64,000 nucleotides of DNA from Megamerina dolium (Eukaryota > Arthropoda > Insecta > Diptera > Megamerinidae): contig OY978525.1 in NCBI GenBank assembly GCA_963854835.1, forward strand, positions 30,651,253 through 30,715,252, in the 5' to 3' direction. Position 1 is the first letter of the stretch; every line of letters starts with the position of its first letter. The position numbers were made by a program, and so were the translations under genes. The notes beneath the pieces were generated by a model. The model was not told the origin of the DNA, ran no database searches, and worked only from the letters and a program-made list of their open reading frames with translations. Positions 11,900-23,140 of the stretch are shown in pieces.

Positions 11900-14280
11900 T
11901 GTTACTAAATATCATCACATAACATAAATGTCCTAATGCAAAGAGTATTTAAACAAACAAAAAAAAAATTAATTTGACATCTGCTTTCTTTTAATATTTT
12001 TTGATAAACAATAGAGGGCAGAACTTAAGAAGGTGAAAGTTACACCTGTCACATTCGAATATTTGTGCACGCGAAAGAAATGTGTATGGAAAATATATTG
12101 AAAGAAAATTAAAACAAATTTAAAAACAAACAAAAAATTATGGAAGCTTCCGTTTCCGTTTCGAATGTTTTTCCCTCGACAGCACACGCGTTCGCGTGCA
12201 CATACGAATTTTCTCAATACCAGCATTGCCATATGCAAAAAGTAAAATATCTCCTTTTTTGTTTTCGATATTTCCTTCCGTTTTTCATGTTGCTGCTGCT
12301 GTTTCTTCCTTTTGATTTTTGTTTTCAGCATTGCAATTTCATATATTTTCACAGACGCAGCACTTGCTGATTTTCATTCGATTCTGATGTCCTACACATT
12401 TGGCGCGATGGTAAATGAATTTAACAATTCGATGATCACGAATGATGCCACCTTCTTGGGGAATTTATTTCTATTTGCACACAACAAATTTAATATTTTA
12501 ATTTCAAATCATTGTGGGATTAAGGAAGTTTATAAGAATTTTAAGGTATAAAATATTGGTGGAATATTGAAAGAATACCGGAATAAATTTAAGAATTTAC
12601 TCCCTGAGAAAATTCCTGTCAGTATTAGCACGGACACAAAAGAAAAAATCCAAGTAAAATCATTGGCACAGCTACAAGGTTTTATTCGCAATTATGATGC
12701 CGCATGTTGGGCTTGTCTATCGTCCCGTGAACGATTTACAACTTCGAGAGTAGAGATATAAGTAAACCACTTATTCTGAACTATAACATTCATATATACA
12801 GGGTATCTTTTTTGAAATTCTTTCCTTAAATAGAGACCTGCATATAATACATAATTTCGAAAGAAAAAAAATTTGTGAGGAAAGTCTGTCATACGCCTTT
12901 TCAAAACAACTGTAAGTTTACGAATTCATTTGTGGATGTTGCAGCGTCCGTCGCAAACTACGTTCTCAAAAATTGGACATCGCTCAGAACACACTATAGC
13001 GAATTTTGTGAAACGATCTTGGCCTGCGTTCTTATAAGATTAATTTAACTCAAGCACAAAATCTTATTTTAAAATAAAGGTGTCAAGTCCTTAATAGAAT
13101 GTCGAACTCAAATTTCCTTTGAAGAAATGAGTTGGCGCCATACGCTTTGATTAATTTTCAGGTCTATAATTCTTGGCATAATTTCTTATTCATTTTTCTA
13201 CTAGAATCGAGTACTGATCTGGGCAAAGTTTCTTCTATTCTGCACCAGATAGCATCACTTTCAATTAGGTTAATCTAAACTTGATGCTTTCAACAGATAT
13301 TTCTTCTATGTGTTGCCTGGAATGAGTTGAAAATACCAAACACTGTCGAATTCACCAATGTTTGGTTTTAGAGAGACGTCTACCAACGTGTGCCGAAAAT
13401 AATCTTTTTTTTTGCTAGAGAAGTTTCTCATATACCCTCCAATATTTCGTTTTGTGAACTTTAGAAAAGCTCTACTTCTAAATTAGCATGCTTCATCCAT
13501 ACTGTACTGCTTGATCTGAGATGCTATACGTGGATACGTATGCCCTCTTTTAGATACCGAAGAAAATTACCTCGCAACTTTTAATTTTATAATCGCAGAT
13601 CAACTAAAAACAAAAGAATCTAGCGTACAGAGTGAATGGATGGACACGCTCAAGTCAAGAAGGTGTTGTATTTGCAATCCGCTAAAGGATGCCTATGAAG
13701 AGGAATACCCAACCTCCAGTGGAAGGACTAAGTACTATAAAATAAATAAATAAATAAATTGATAAATTTATCAATTGTAATCCTAAGTATTTTTCTATAA
13801 CCCAAAAAATTATGTGCACGTTTGCATTTGATCTCACATGCGGTTCCAATTTTTAACAGCTGTATCGACACGCGTTTTAAAAAAATTGTTTGTTGGCATT
13901 AAACCCTTTTGCCTCTACTGTTTTTCCTTCTCCCTTTCGTTACTTCTCTGCTCACTAACAATAAAATTAATTTTATTTAAACAATTTGAAATTTTTCATT
14001 TTAGGCTAGCGATACGATATGCAAGCACTTTTTGTATGTAGAATACCACCAGCCTGCTTTTATCATTAAGTATTTCACCTGTACCCACATATAATGAACA
14101 AGTAAAGGGTAGAGGCCCCCTGTTATTTAATAGCATTCCTCTACTCATTTGCAACATGTTGTACTTGTGTATGAACATTTACATATACTCGTACACATGT
14201 TTACTCATTTATCTCATTCTCAATATGTTGCCTGAAATTAAAAAATTTTGTTTTGTATTGAAAATATTTATTTGTATTGC
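11900..14280. other. Non-coding stretch
   Basis: No gene or confident element. It holds a GC-richer inverted repeat CACGCG-TT-CGCGTG (12185-12198), a (GCT)n tract near 12291-12303, a sequence starting TACAGGGTATC near 12798 that resembles a DNA-transposon terminus without a partner, an (AAAT)n tract at 13740-13759, and a perfect 20-bp palindrome AATTGATAAATTTATCAATT at 13757-13776. Confidence 0.35.
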
Positions 14281-14285
14281 CGTAG

Positions 14286-14660
14286 CCGTAGCTCAGTGGT
14301 TAGTGTGTTCGCCTTCTGATCTGCAGGTCGTGGTTTAATACCCGGCTGATGCATAACAAATTTAATATCGAAAAGATTTTTCTTTCGAACGGTACCCACC
14401 TGTCGGCAAGCAATTGGCAATTCTTCCGACAGTAACAACTTGCCATGAAAAAGCTTCTAAAAAGAACTCTGTGACAAAGCTCAGAAAAAGTGATGTCACA
14501 AGTGTTCTGCCGTTCGGAACCGGCTAAAATAAGTAGGTCCATTCTAATACTGTCCAAAATTTAAGACGCACAACAGTAATGGAAGAGAAGCTCGGCCAAT
14601 GAGCCCTTTGGGGCTTTAAGTGCCACATATTTATTTTTATTTTTTTTATTTTTTTTTTTG
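14286..14660 (+). mobile_element. SINE, full length, tRNA-derived head
   Basis: Head CCGTAGCTCAGTGGTTAGTG carries a pol III A box (TAGCTCAGTGG, 14289-14299), and GGTCGTGGTTTAATACC (about 14325-14342) is the B box. The tRNA-like head of about 65 bp is followed by a body with a TGTCGGCAAGCAATTGGCAA inverted-repeat-like segment, a GTGATGTCACAAG box and a conserved 3' part (GAAGCTCGGCCAATGAGCCC...AAGTGCCACATAT), then a T/A-rich tail. The unit is about 345 bp. It has no coding role; the open frames inside it on both strands recur in every copy only because the repeat does. It needs a LINE for mobility. This is one of the best reference copies in the window. Confidence 0.9.
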
Positions 14661-15415
14661 GTATCCTCTCTCTCTCTCTCTCACTCTATCTCTTTACACA
14701 ACTTTTAATAAATTACTTTCAATATATTTTTTTTCCAGCATCAAACAATAACAGCAACAATTGCAATAAGAAATTGTTAAAATATCTTTTCATCTGGCAA
14801 ATTAAAAGAATCGAGAATTTTTGCTATTTCAGGTGGTTGGTTTGTCGATTGATGCTGTTACTGTATTAAGTGGAGTGATGTTTTATTGAATTTTTTTTGA
14901 AATTATGCTTCTTGTTTGTTCTTAAGCGCTTACCTTTAAAAGAAAACATATCTCTTTCTTTTATACATCCTCAACTTCTAAAATAATTCTTCCATTTTTC
15001 TTTCATTCTTGTTTATTGGCGATGATAGCTATTCTTGAAGAAAAATAGGCTCATTTTCAATTTAAAATAACGGTAATAATAACAATAAAGCTTATTTCAA
15101 TTATATTTATCGTTCATAGTATCATATCATACGTTTGCGAGAGTTGACGGGGATAGATATGGAATGAGAAGATATGTACACTGGAGTAGTCTCTGATTTT
15201 GAGGGAGGATTTTGTTGTGTAGCAAAGGATGATTTCTAGAGGCGAGTTAAATATTTATTTCATCTTTTTATGGAATTATAGGCAAATAAGGTATATGTTT
15301 ATTTTGAAGGGAATCATCAGAAAACTTCAAAAATAATGTCGATCCCGATAGAATCCTAAAAAATCAAACATTTTCAGAGCAACATACTTTTTTTTTGCAA
15401 CAATTAACTTAGAGC
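14661..15415. other. Non-coding stretch with (CT)n
   Basis: Starts with a T-rich tail and a (CT)n tract at 14666-14682, then AT-rich DNA. No gene or element recognised. Confidence 0.4.
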
Positions 15416-15419
15416 AGCG

Positions 15420-15905
15420 CTTAAATATTTACACGTCCATTGTGCTGCCCCTGATGTCTATTTTAGAGTGTTTTAAATGTAGCAGTTATCTAAAAAGTCA
15501 AACGTTTTGCTCTTTAGCACCTGAGTGCAGATGGCCTCAAAACTGATTCTAGAGAAAACTGGACAGGCACAAAAAAAGGTGGCAGAATACAGCCTCTCTC
15601 TGCATCGCTAAACAACCTATGAACTGGAACAGTCTAATTGTTTGCCGTTGCCGGTAACATAAGCCTCAGAGCCCTTCTTTGGTTAAAGTTAGAGGTCTCA
15701 TTGCTTTCTATATCTACTTGCCCTGCGACCAGAGTTAACATCAGGCCGTCATGTCAATATTATTTAGTCACGCGTGTTTTTAAGAAATCACTAAAGCCTG
15801 ATTTCTGTTTAGTTTTGGATCCATTCGTAAAAATACGCAACTCAAACATGCCGGGGTCAGCCAGTTATACCAAGTTTATGTCAGTGCCACTGCTACTTCA
15901 TTGAA
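15420..15905 (-). pseudogene. LINE RNase H fragment and 3' tail
   Basis: On the minus strand near 15860-15800 one frame reads ELRIFTNGSKTK, close to the IFTDGSK motif that opens the RNase H domain of I/Jockey/R1-type LINEs; the catalytic D of that motif is N here. Further on (15600-15540) another frame reads FFCACPVFSR, matching the FLC-x-CPA-(F/L)-x-R block at the end of these proteins. The distance between the two blocks is much shorter than in an intact protein, so most of the domain is deleted. A GGGGCAGCACAATGGACGT segment (minus, near 15450) resembles the 3' UTR of the same LINEs. This is a broken fragment; exact ends are uncertain. Confidence 0.5.
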
Positions 15906-15999
15906 GAGTTGAGTCGTAACATTTTCCATTGTGTGCCATTTTGAAGATAGCTATAGTCTTGAAAAATACTAGTCTTGAAACAAGTTTCTCAATTTTGTT

Positions 16000-16180
16000 T
16001 GGGAGCTATATTTATTTATTGACATCAAACTTTCTGCGAAGTTCTATTTTGGTTAAAGAAAAGAATTTGCGAAGTTTTAAAATAATGCATTGACAAATAA
16101 TGGTAGCTTCCATACAAAATCTCTTATTTCTGGTTAATCAAAATATGAATATGAGTTTCATAAAATTTGCGAATCATACA
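16000..16180. repeat. Solitary relative of the 3.1-4.3 kb array
   Basis: TTTTAAAATAATGCATTGACAAATAATGGTAGCTTCCATACAAAATC followed by a TTTCTGGTTAATCAAAATATGAA core matches the order of boxes in the array monomers at 3.1-4.3 kb. Confidence 0.45.
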
Positions 16181-16309
16181 TTGAAAAGTATTTCAAGTTC
16201 CCAAGCGTTCATCTTATAGGCATATATGTAGCTGCAACGTTGTGGAAAAACAGTTTTGATTTGAGACTCAAAAATGCGAAACTGTCAAGAACTTGGGAAG
16301 CTTGTGTGA

Positions 16310-17060
16310 AACCCCGTGCGATATTAAACGGCGGGGAGAGGTTATTTCCTATTTTCAGTGTACAATGGGAGGTTTACATTGTTATTCTGTAAAGACCATT
16401 GAGCTTCGCAGGAACACCGAACTCAGACATTGTTGTGTAGAGGTAATCTCTTACCGGACTGCCGAAATCGGCTTTATTATAAACAAATAGATGGTGTGTG
16501 TCGATCCGCTTTTCTTGGGTCTTCTCCTGGATTTGGCGGAGTGTGAAAATCTGATCCATGGTAGATTTAGCAGGTCTGAAGCCACACTGATAAGGTCCAA
16601 TCAAGTTGTTAAGTATAGGTTTCAATCTTTCACACAATTCCTTCGGAGACTTATACCATAGTAGTTGACGCACCTTGTGGAGTCCCTTTTCTTATATACG
16701 GGACAGAGAACACTGAGCCACCAACCAACGGGCATGCTTTGCTTATGAGCTGGTGGTTGCTGGTAGGCTGGCCATCAGCACCTGCAGCTTTGTTGTTTTT
16801 CTGCCTAGAAATGGCATTTCTGACCTCTTCACGGTTGGATGGTGGAACTTCTACACCATCATCCATGATTGGAGCGTTGCGTTTGTTCGAAGCGTCACCA
16901 AGTATTTCCTGCATAAGCTCAGTATGCTCTGGTCATCTTTAGCCAGATTCCCATTTTGTTATGACAGTAAGAGGCTCCGGGATGTAAACCTCAACTTAGG
17001 CGCTTGAACTCGAAGAATTTTCGAGTCTCATTCCTGCCTCTACTCATCTCTTTTTTCGGA
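16310..17060 (-). pseudogene. RTE-like LINE reverse transcriptase, internal fragment
   Basis: Reading down the minus strand, GRNETRKFFE (about 17020) lies ahead of an N-terminal RT segment with VPPSNREEVRNAI and NNKAAGADG (16651-16914). It then shifts frame to CERLKPILNNLIGPYQCGFRPA plus KSTMDQIFTLRQIQEKTQEK (16374-16673). These are RT motifs 1-2; the family normally has GPYQCGFR-x-GKST. The segment ends just before the catalytic aspartates, at CCCCGCCGTTTAATATCG (minus), which aligns with the copy at 23.1-24.65 kb. A deletion between the AGADG and CERLKP blocks and several frameshifts make it dead. It would have been the polymerase for target-primed reverse transcription. The clade is inferred from the FRPGKST-x-DQIFTLRQI pattern. 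Confidence 0.82.
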
Positions 17061-18725
17061 CACTCCTTATACTCTTGTTATTAAGGTTATGTTGTACTTA
17101 TCAAAGCAATTAAAAGGCAATCTAAAAATGTTCTTTGGAGAACCTCTAATCAGACAGTGAAGTTTGTGATACTTTAGCATATTTCAAATCAATCGTATAA
17201 GCCTTCCCTCCCTCGAATGATTAAACGAATCAAAATCTATACGAAATTGAGTATAAATTTTGTCTTTGAGAGTTTCCTGCTAAGAATGTGAAAAGTTTGT
17301 CAATGCAACTTGAAAACCAATTATTACTTCGATAAAGAAAGAATCGTTTTAGTGTAGAGAGTATCTTCAATATCGCCGTAAATTCTTCTAATGAATTTTA
17401 AGTAGTAGTTTTGTCCGTCTATAATATTCTTTATCATTTCTTTTTACTCTTTATTTTGGCATTTTTTGTTTGTTCGTTTTACTCTTACATTCTTTTATGC
17501 CATAGTGAGGTGAGAGGTTGGGAATGGTAAAAGCAATATATCAAGCGTAACACGAGCAATTAATTTGCGTTGATTTGCACGTGTAGCCCAAAGCCCCGAA
17601 GGTAAGCGATATGGTATGGCATGTGAATACAGTAAGTATCTAAAGCAAACTCACTTCAGTAGATACAGATAACCTTGCCTTTATTTTAAGAAAAATAAGT
17701 TTTATAAATCAAATGTGAAGTACTCCGCTCAAGTTGTCTTCACCTTCACCAATATAATGTTTGTTTTTTTTTTTTTATTTGGTTCTATTGTACAAGTACT
17801 CGTACATATTGCATTGTTTTATTATTTTTATTTCACATTAAAAATGTGTAGAAAGGAAAAATATCTTTCCATTTTTTGTTGACTTTTTTTTTTGAAAACT
17901 TTACAACAATACAATAGATACAATGGTGCAAATTATTGTTGTTACTGGTGCTGTTGTTCTTCTCATGCTGCAAGCCATATCTTATTTCTTTTTCATTCTC
18001 TTTCCTTTTCTCCCTTTATTTGTGCACGAGTTCATATCTGGCTCGAAGGGCTGTTTAAGTTATTCTTTATTTCTCATGAGCTACTTTGTATTGTTGTTGT
18101 TGTTGTTGTTGATGTTGTTTTTATTTTGTAAGATTTTCATACTTTTAAGTTTTAATGGCTTTTTGCCCACCCCCCTTGTTTATGTTCTCATTTCCTAAAA
18201 AGTTTTTTTTCTTTGTTGGAAAGCAAATTTTTTGAAACATAATGAGAAAATGTTGGAGTTCATTCAGTTTCTTTCTTTCTAATGTTCTCCAAAAAGAAAA
18301 ACTAAATAATAAGAACACGATAATAAAATTTACATGGAAAGTTGGTCATACTACGTAGCTCAGGTACTAGTACCTATCGCTATTATAGTTACAATAATTC
18401 ATTCATAAATATTTGTTATAAGATGAGCTCTAACCCTCAAAAGTTTAATATGCTGCTGACTTAATTTCAGTCTTCAATTTTTATACGATGCGAACTAATG
18501 GGGCAATGATTTCATAAAATGTCAAATTCGAGTTTGAATTGTTTAGAAAACTTCTGCGCTACCTTCCTTTATTCTTATATTTGGGACAATTATTGATTGA
18601 TGTAATCGAGTCCGTTATTGGTTTGAATTGATCAGATATTCCCTAAAAACTGATGAAAATTGAAACAAATATGATTCTACACCGTTAATTTTGTCCTCTC
18701 ACTATTTTTTTCAGAACATAGATAC
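17061..18725. other. Non-coding stretch with poly-T and (GTT)n
   Basis: Poly-T runs at 17766-17778 and 17886-17894 and (GTT)n at 18091-18120. The overlapping plus-strand frames at 17892-18198 are made by T-rich DNA and do not look like proteins. Nothing else recognised. Confidence 0.4.
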
Positions 18726-18729
18726 CTCA

Positions 18730-19432
18730 GCGAAGGTGGGTTGGAGGTGAATGAGGGCAAATGAAGTATATGCTGTCCGCGAACAGGGAGGCGGGGCGTC
18801 TAGGATCCCACGTTCCTCCGGATAGCTATTCTTTCGAAGTTGTCAGGGATTTTACATACCTTGGCACTGCCGATAACACCGAAAATGATGTTAGCGTGGA
18901 CATAAAGCGTAGACTAACTCTTGCTAATAGGTGTTACTACGGGCTCAGCTCGCTCGACAAAACTAATACTCTACAAGACGCTCATCATACCCGTGCTGCT
19001 CTATGGCGCGGAATCATGGGTTGTGCCGCAGACCGATGCAGCCACGTTTGGGGTGTTCGAGAGGAAGATTCTTTGCAAGATCTTTGATTCTGTTCGCCTC
19101 GATGACGACTATCGTATTAGAATAAACCACGAACTGTATGGGCTCTACGATTACATTGATATAGTCCAACGCATCACTATTCAGCGTCTGCGGTGGCTAG
19201 GCCATGTTGTGCGTATGGATGAAGAAGCTTCGTCGAAAAAGGTGTTTGGAACGGAAGCCGTTGGATGACGACGAAAGGAAAGGCCATGCACTGATGGAAG
19301 GACCAGGTCGCGGAAAAGCTATTTGCGCTTGGTGCAACTGATTGGAGAAGGCGCGCGCAAAATAGAGCTGCTGAGGTCGGTCGTAACTCGATAACGGGTT
19401 GTAATGGCCATATACGATGATGATGATGAGAT
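18730..19432 (+). pseudogene. RTE-like LINE, 3' end of ORF and 3' terminus
   Basis: The reading starts near VNEGK (after the RT catalytic box), continues through SFEVVRDFTYLGTAD and DIKRRLTLANRCYYGLS (18761-18965), shifts frame to TKLILYKTLIIPVLLYGAES, and ends IQRLRWLGHVVRMDE (18921-19260). A further frameshift precedes the WRRRAQNRAA-like end near 19340-19370. The 3' terminus GGTTGTAATGGCCATATAC runs into (GAT)n at 19418-19431, a microsatellite-like tail that is usual for RTE-type elements. It is 5'-truncated just after the active site. The same blocks occur in reverse order of coordinates at 23.1-23.8 kb. Confidence 0.85.
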
Positions 19433-20075
19433 ACTTCTAATATTGAGCTCTTAGATGAAACTCCCCTACAAAATTAATGTTTTTATAAATTTCGTTCCCA
19501 TCTCACCCAAATTACACTTAGAAGGGTAAAGTATACGTCACCCACTAATTTTTACTAATCAATATTTTTTTTACATAGGTCCTTAGTCTCTCATTAGTTC
19601 TTCGATAGGCTTTAATACAAAATGAAATGAAAGTTAAGAAATTATCTAGTGATTTTCCAGGAATCACCCGTAGAGCACATACTGGTTGAAAAAACGGGAA
19701 AAGCTGAAAAAGTAAGCAATCTTGTTTTTATATTTTCGGGCAAAGAAATTTAAATGTGACCACAAAATTGCGGACCTGCTTTAGAAAAACTGAGATACGT
19801 TCACGAAAAGTCGTAGGCAAGAGGCTTTCGGGATCAAGACTTCGTACCCTCCAACAAAATTAATGATTTTGTAAAATTAATATTTTGTAAGGGAATTTCA
19901 CTAAGTGTTCATTGCAACTGACTCAGGTGCAATAGAATTTGATAATTCAGTTTGTTTGATAATAATAGTTCAAACCGGAAAAAGGTGTTTGATTTAAGTA
20001 ATAGCGTCGCTCGGCTCGGTTTTCACATTAAGCTCAAATTGTCGAGTTAAATTCTCCATTTTTGCCATATATTAC
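19433..20075. other. Unassigned non-coding stretch
   Basis: AT-rich, no recognisable element or gene. A poly-T run lies at 19565-19573. Confidence 0.35.
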
Positions 20076-20079
20076 TCAT

Positions 20080-20690
20080 ATTACTAGTAAAGAGAAGAAC
20101 GAAAGAGAGGCCCAATGCTCTACAGTATCAGAGATGGTTTATCAAATTTAGTGACAGAGATTTTGATGTGAGCCATGCTCCGCGCTCCCAAGGAACAACT
20201 GAGATTGATAACAATGAAATATAAGCATTAATCGGTGCAAATCCACAAGCGACAACTCCTTACATCTTCGAGACATTAAATATTTATTATTTGACTAATG
20301 CTCATCAACCAATTCGATATTTGGGTTTCTCTTGAGCTCAAAGAAGTTTATCTCATTAATAGCATAAAGATCTGCAAAACACACCTGAATCATAGTCACA
20401 GAGATGTGACTCGTTTATGAAACACATCGGTATCGGCGATGAAAAATAAATAGAGTAGAATAGAGTAATAAATAGAAATGCTGCTCAAACGAAAACTAAA
20501 GCCGATTTTCTGCTGTCAGATTCTTTAATCTTCCACCACGGAATTAGATGAATACTTGGAAGCCGTATTTTATCAATTGTATGATTCGAATATATTTCGT
20601 TTGGAAAAATGATTAAAATTGATCAATTGCAAAGGTTCTGCATTTCACCGCGACAATGTGAGACCTCCTTCGGGATTTTAAAGTTTCTAT
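20080..20690 (+). pseudogene. Mariner transposase remnant
   Basis: One frame reads QRWFIKFSDRDFDVSHAPRS then EIDNNEI and ALIGANPQATTPYI, matching the HTH/linker part of mariner transposases. After a frameshift near 20300, FDIWVSLELKEVYLINSIKIC matches the WVPHEL-x-E-x-x-LI-R-x-x-IC block, and RNAAQTKTKADF follows. Near 20615-20665 LKLINCKGSAFHRDNVRP matches the segment around the second catalytic Asp, which is kept (HRDN). The TGDEKW block and the C-terminal third are missing. Two similar segments (20525-20610 and 20675-20770, both with TTGTATGATT(T/C)GAATATATTTC) interrupt or flank it. No terminal repeats were found. Clearly inactive. Confidence 0.7.
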
Positions 20691-20699
20691 CATGGAATC

Positions 20700-22795
20700 A
20701 GGAGAATACTTGAAAGATGTATAATAGCCAATTGTATGATTTGAATATATTTCTTTGGAAAAATGAATAATAAATGTATAGTTTTTCATAACTGAATTAA
20801 TGTGAAATTCCGTTAAAAGTTGCTGCAGTTTCGTAGAGGAGTCTTGCCTCAATCCATCATACTTACTAGAGGTTTCGCCATCCAACAGCTAAGCATATCG
20901 ATCCTTTCAGTAGAGCTTGGACATTAGATTGTCCAAACAGCATCTTATCCAATTTTTTTTTATGAAAAAACTGGTGATTTTTCGACCGCCGAAATATGAT
21001 GCTTTCTGTAAAAGAAAAAGAAGACGGTCATACAACAAAATGGCTTATAGTTAATTAACTCCATATTGTTCTATTTGATATTAAATCAATCTTGGAAATT
21101 ACTTTAAAAATACGTCACGACTTTACTGAGAATTCAATATTTTCCTTCAACTTGAAATTATGGTATATATCATTGTCAGATTTTTGACATATCTAAGTTT
21201 TCTGTGTGCCACTGAGAGGATTTATGGTATTTGGAACTTGAAGCCGTCGTATTGGTCAATCATCTCTACCTACCAGTAAAAATGATTAATAATAATGGCA
21301 CGTAGTAACACTCAAAATTCAATAACAATTTAAATTTACAATTGAATTGTTTAATAAATTGCCTACACAAATTTTCTATCACAAAGTAGATATTAAATTT
21401 AAGTTGAAATTTAGTTTAACTATAGCGATGAACCAATATCTTTAAATTTCAAAATAGGTCACTGATGACATTACAAATAAACATTTCTTCTTCAGAAAAC
21501 ATAATATCACGAATGAAACAATGTTCCTGCAACATTTGTAAGTAAACTTTCTACAAGTATACATCTTTTTAGGTCATAACTCAATCAACAAAATACACAT
21601 ACATTCATCTGCTCATACATTAATAAGAAGTATTGATAGAAATTTCACTAGAATATTTTGTTGCTCATTTATGACTTTTCTCATTTTTGTTGCAAAAGTT
21701 TTTGCACAATATGATATGGTGACACCTGGTTGGTTGGCTAGCTGCTTGCAAAATTGACTTCAAACCAACTAAACATATCATCTTCACATTGCATATTGCT
21801 GCTCAATAAGTCACCAACTTGTTGAAATTGCACTCGTTGCATTGACTATAATACATGTAGATATTTTGAAGCAATTTTAAAGGGAAGCAACAATATAATC
21901 GAGCTGCATGACAAAAAATACATACAAGAACAAAAAAATCACATATATATCCAAGCAAAATAATTTATGAGTTTCTTACATGCGCCGACACAGTCTGGTA
22001 TTTTGCATTTTTCCTTATAAGTTTTTCATGTATTTTACTTTTATTTATTTTTATTTTATTTTATTAAAAAAAATGTCTTTTTGCTATTTGCTTTTCTTTT
22101 TAGCAGTGTCAAGTGTTGCAATGCAGGAATTTTGTACAAATTCACTTTGATCCGACCGCAATCAGTTGACAAGAGGGTTGGTTGTAGCAGAAATAAAAAA
22201 TTAAATCTCCTAAATAAAAAAGTAAAATATTTAGTGATCGTTTCAGTTGCACTTAATTTTGCTATTTTTTATTTTTTATTTTTCACAGCCAATGGGTGTG
22301 TGTATGTGTGTCTGTCTTATTTGAAAATTTTACTTAAATGTGACAAATGCTAATTTAGTACATTTATTGTTTGCCGTTGTACGACTCTGGTGCTTTGGGT
22401 CTGATAGTCTCACTGGGTGGGGATGGCTGGCTGGTTGGTGTCTCTCTAAATGAAAGGAATATGCGACACAATATGTGTAATGCATATACGATTTATATGC
22501 GTCTGTTTGAAGATCAGTCATTAAAGTCATAAATTTGTGAAGACACAATTATTAGCATGCCAAAAACTATGTCTATCTGCGTTGGTCTTCACAATAGTGA
22601 TACAATTCTCTGTGATCTCTAAGGGGAGTAATGTGGAAATGGTTTCCTTTTTTTATGGATAATTTGGCATTCAATTGACAAATAAATAAATTATAATATA
22701 GTTGGTATTAATACGAGCTTTGTGTTTATTATTAAAAATATTTTAGAGGACTTCAATATCTAGTTCTAGTTCGTGTGGTTCATTTTCGAAAATTG
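20700..22795. other. Non-coding stretch
   Basis: AT-rich, with no coding region or element that I can name. The frames at 20613-20885 (minus), 22081-22353 (plus) and 22330-22548 (minus) lack family motifs. A TTTTATTTTTATTTTATTTTATT tract lies near 22038-22064. Confidence 0.35.
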
Positions 22796-22804
22796 AAATA
22801 TTGG

Positions 22805-23140
22805 GTGATCCAAGTAGACATACTTTTTTCAATAGCCTTTTTTTGACAGATCACGTGTGAGTCGTGCCATGCTGTCATGTTATTTTTGTTTAGTATTGTT
22901 TGGCATTTCATCATGGAAAGACTTACTCCTGAACAACGTTTACAAATCGTTCAACTTTATTACGAAAATTCACGTTCTGTGAGGAATGTGTTCCGTGCAC
23001 TTCGCTCAAGTTATGGTCAACATAATCGGCCTACTGAGCGTACTATTCGCAACACCATCACCCATCTTGAGACCCAGCATTCATTATTGGATAATATTCG
23101 ACCGAATAGACCACGTCCAGCACGCAGTGAAGAAAATATC
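22805..23140 (+). pseudogene. DUF4817-type transposon, 5' part (split by a LINE)
   Basis: ATG at 22913 begins MERLTPEQRLQIVQLYYENS, the N-terminal DUF4817 helix-turn-helix, and continues through FRALRSSYGQHNRPTE and RTIRNTITHLETQHSLLD to RPARSEENI, where it stops abruptly at 23140. An upstream methionine at 22877 is possible, but MERLT is where related transposases start. The reading frame is intact up to the break, so this is a fairly young copy. GGGTGATCCAAGTAGACATAC near 22805 is a plausible left terminus. The rest of the gene resumes at about 24660 on the other side of the LINE insertion. Confidence 0.85.

Noticed and set aside
12793..13080. A DNA transposon starting at TACAGGGTATC
   Set aside because: No matching inverted end was found downstream and no transposase block could be read.
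14286..14345. Functional tRNA gene at a SINE head
   Set aside because: A and B boxes are present, but the acceptor and anticodon stems do not pair properly and the same head recurs with the SINE body attached, so these are SINE heads.
14300..14557. Open frames of 60-140 codons (MDSIRMDLLILAGSERQN type) that recur at 14300, 26022, 41763, 55384 and 58425
   Set aside because: They are translations of the SINE in one of its frames. They recur because the SINE does, and they run into unrelated flanking DNA.
17892..18198. Hydrophobic frames as a secreted or membrane protein
   Set aside because: T-rich low-complexity DNA yields L/F/V-rich frames in any reading; there is no start context and no exon signals.
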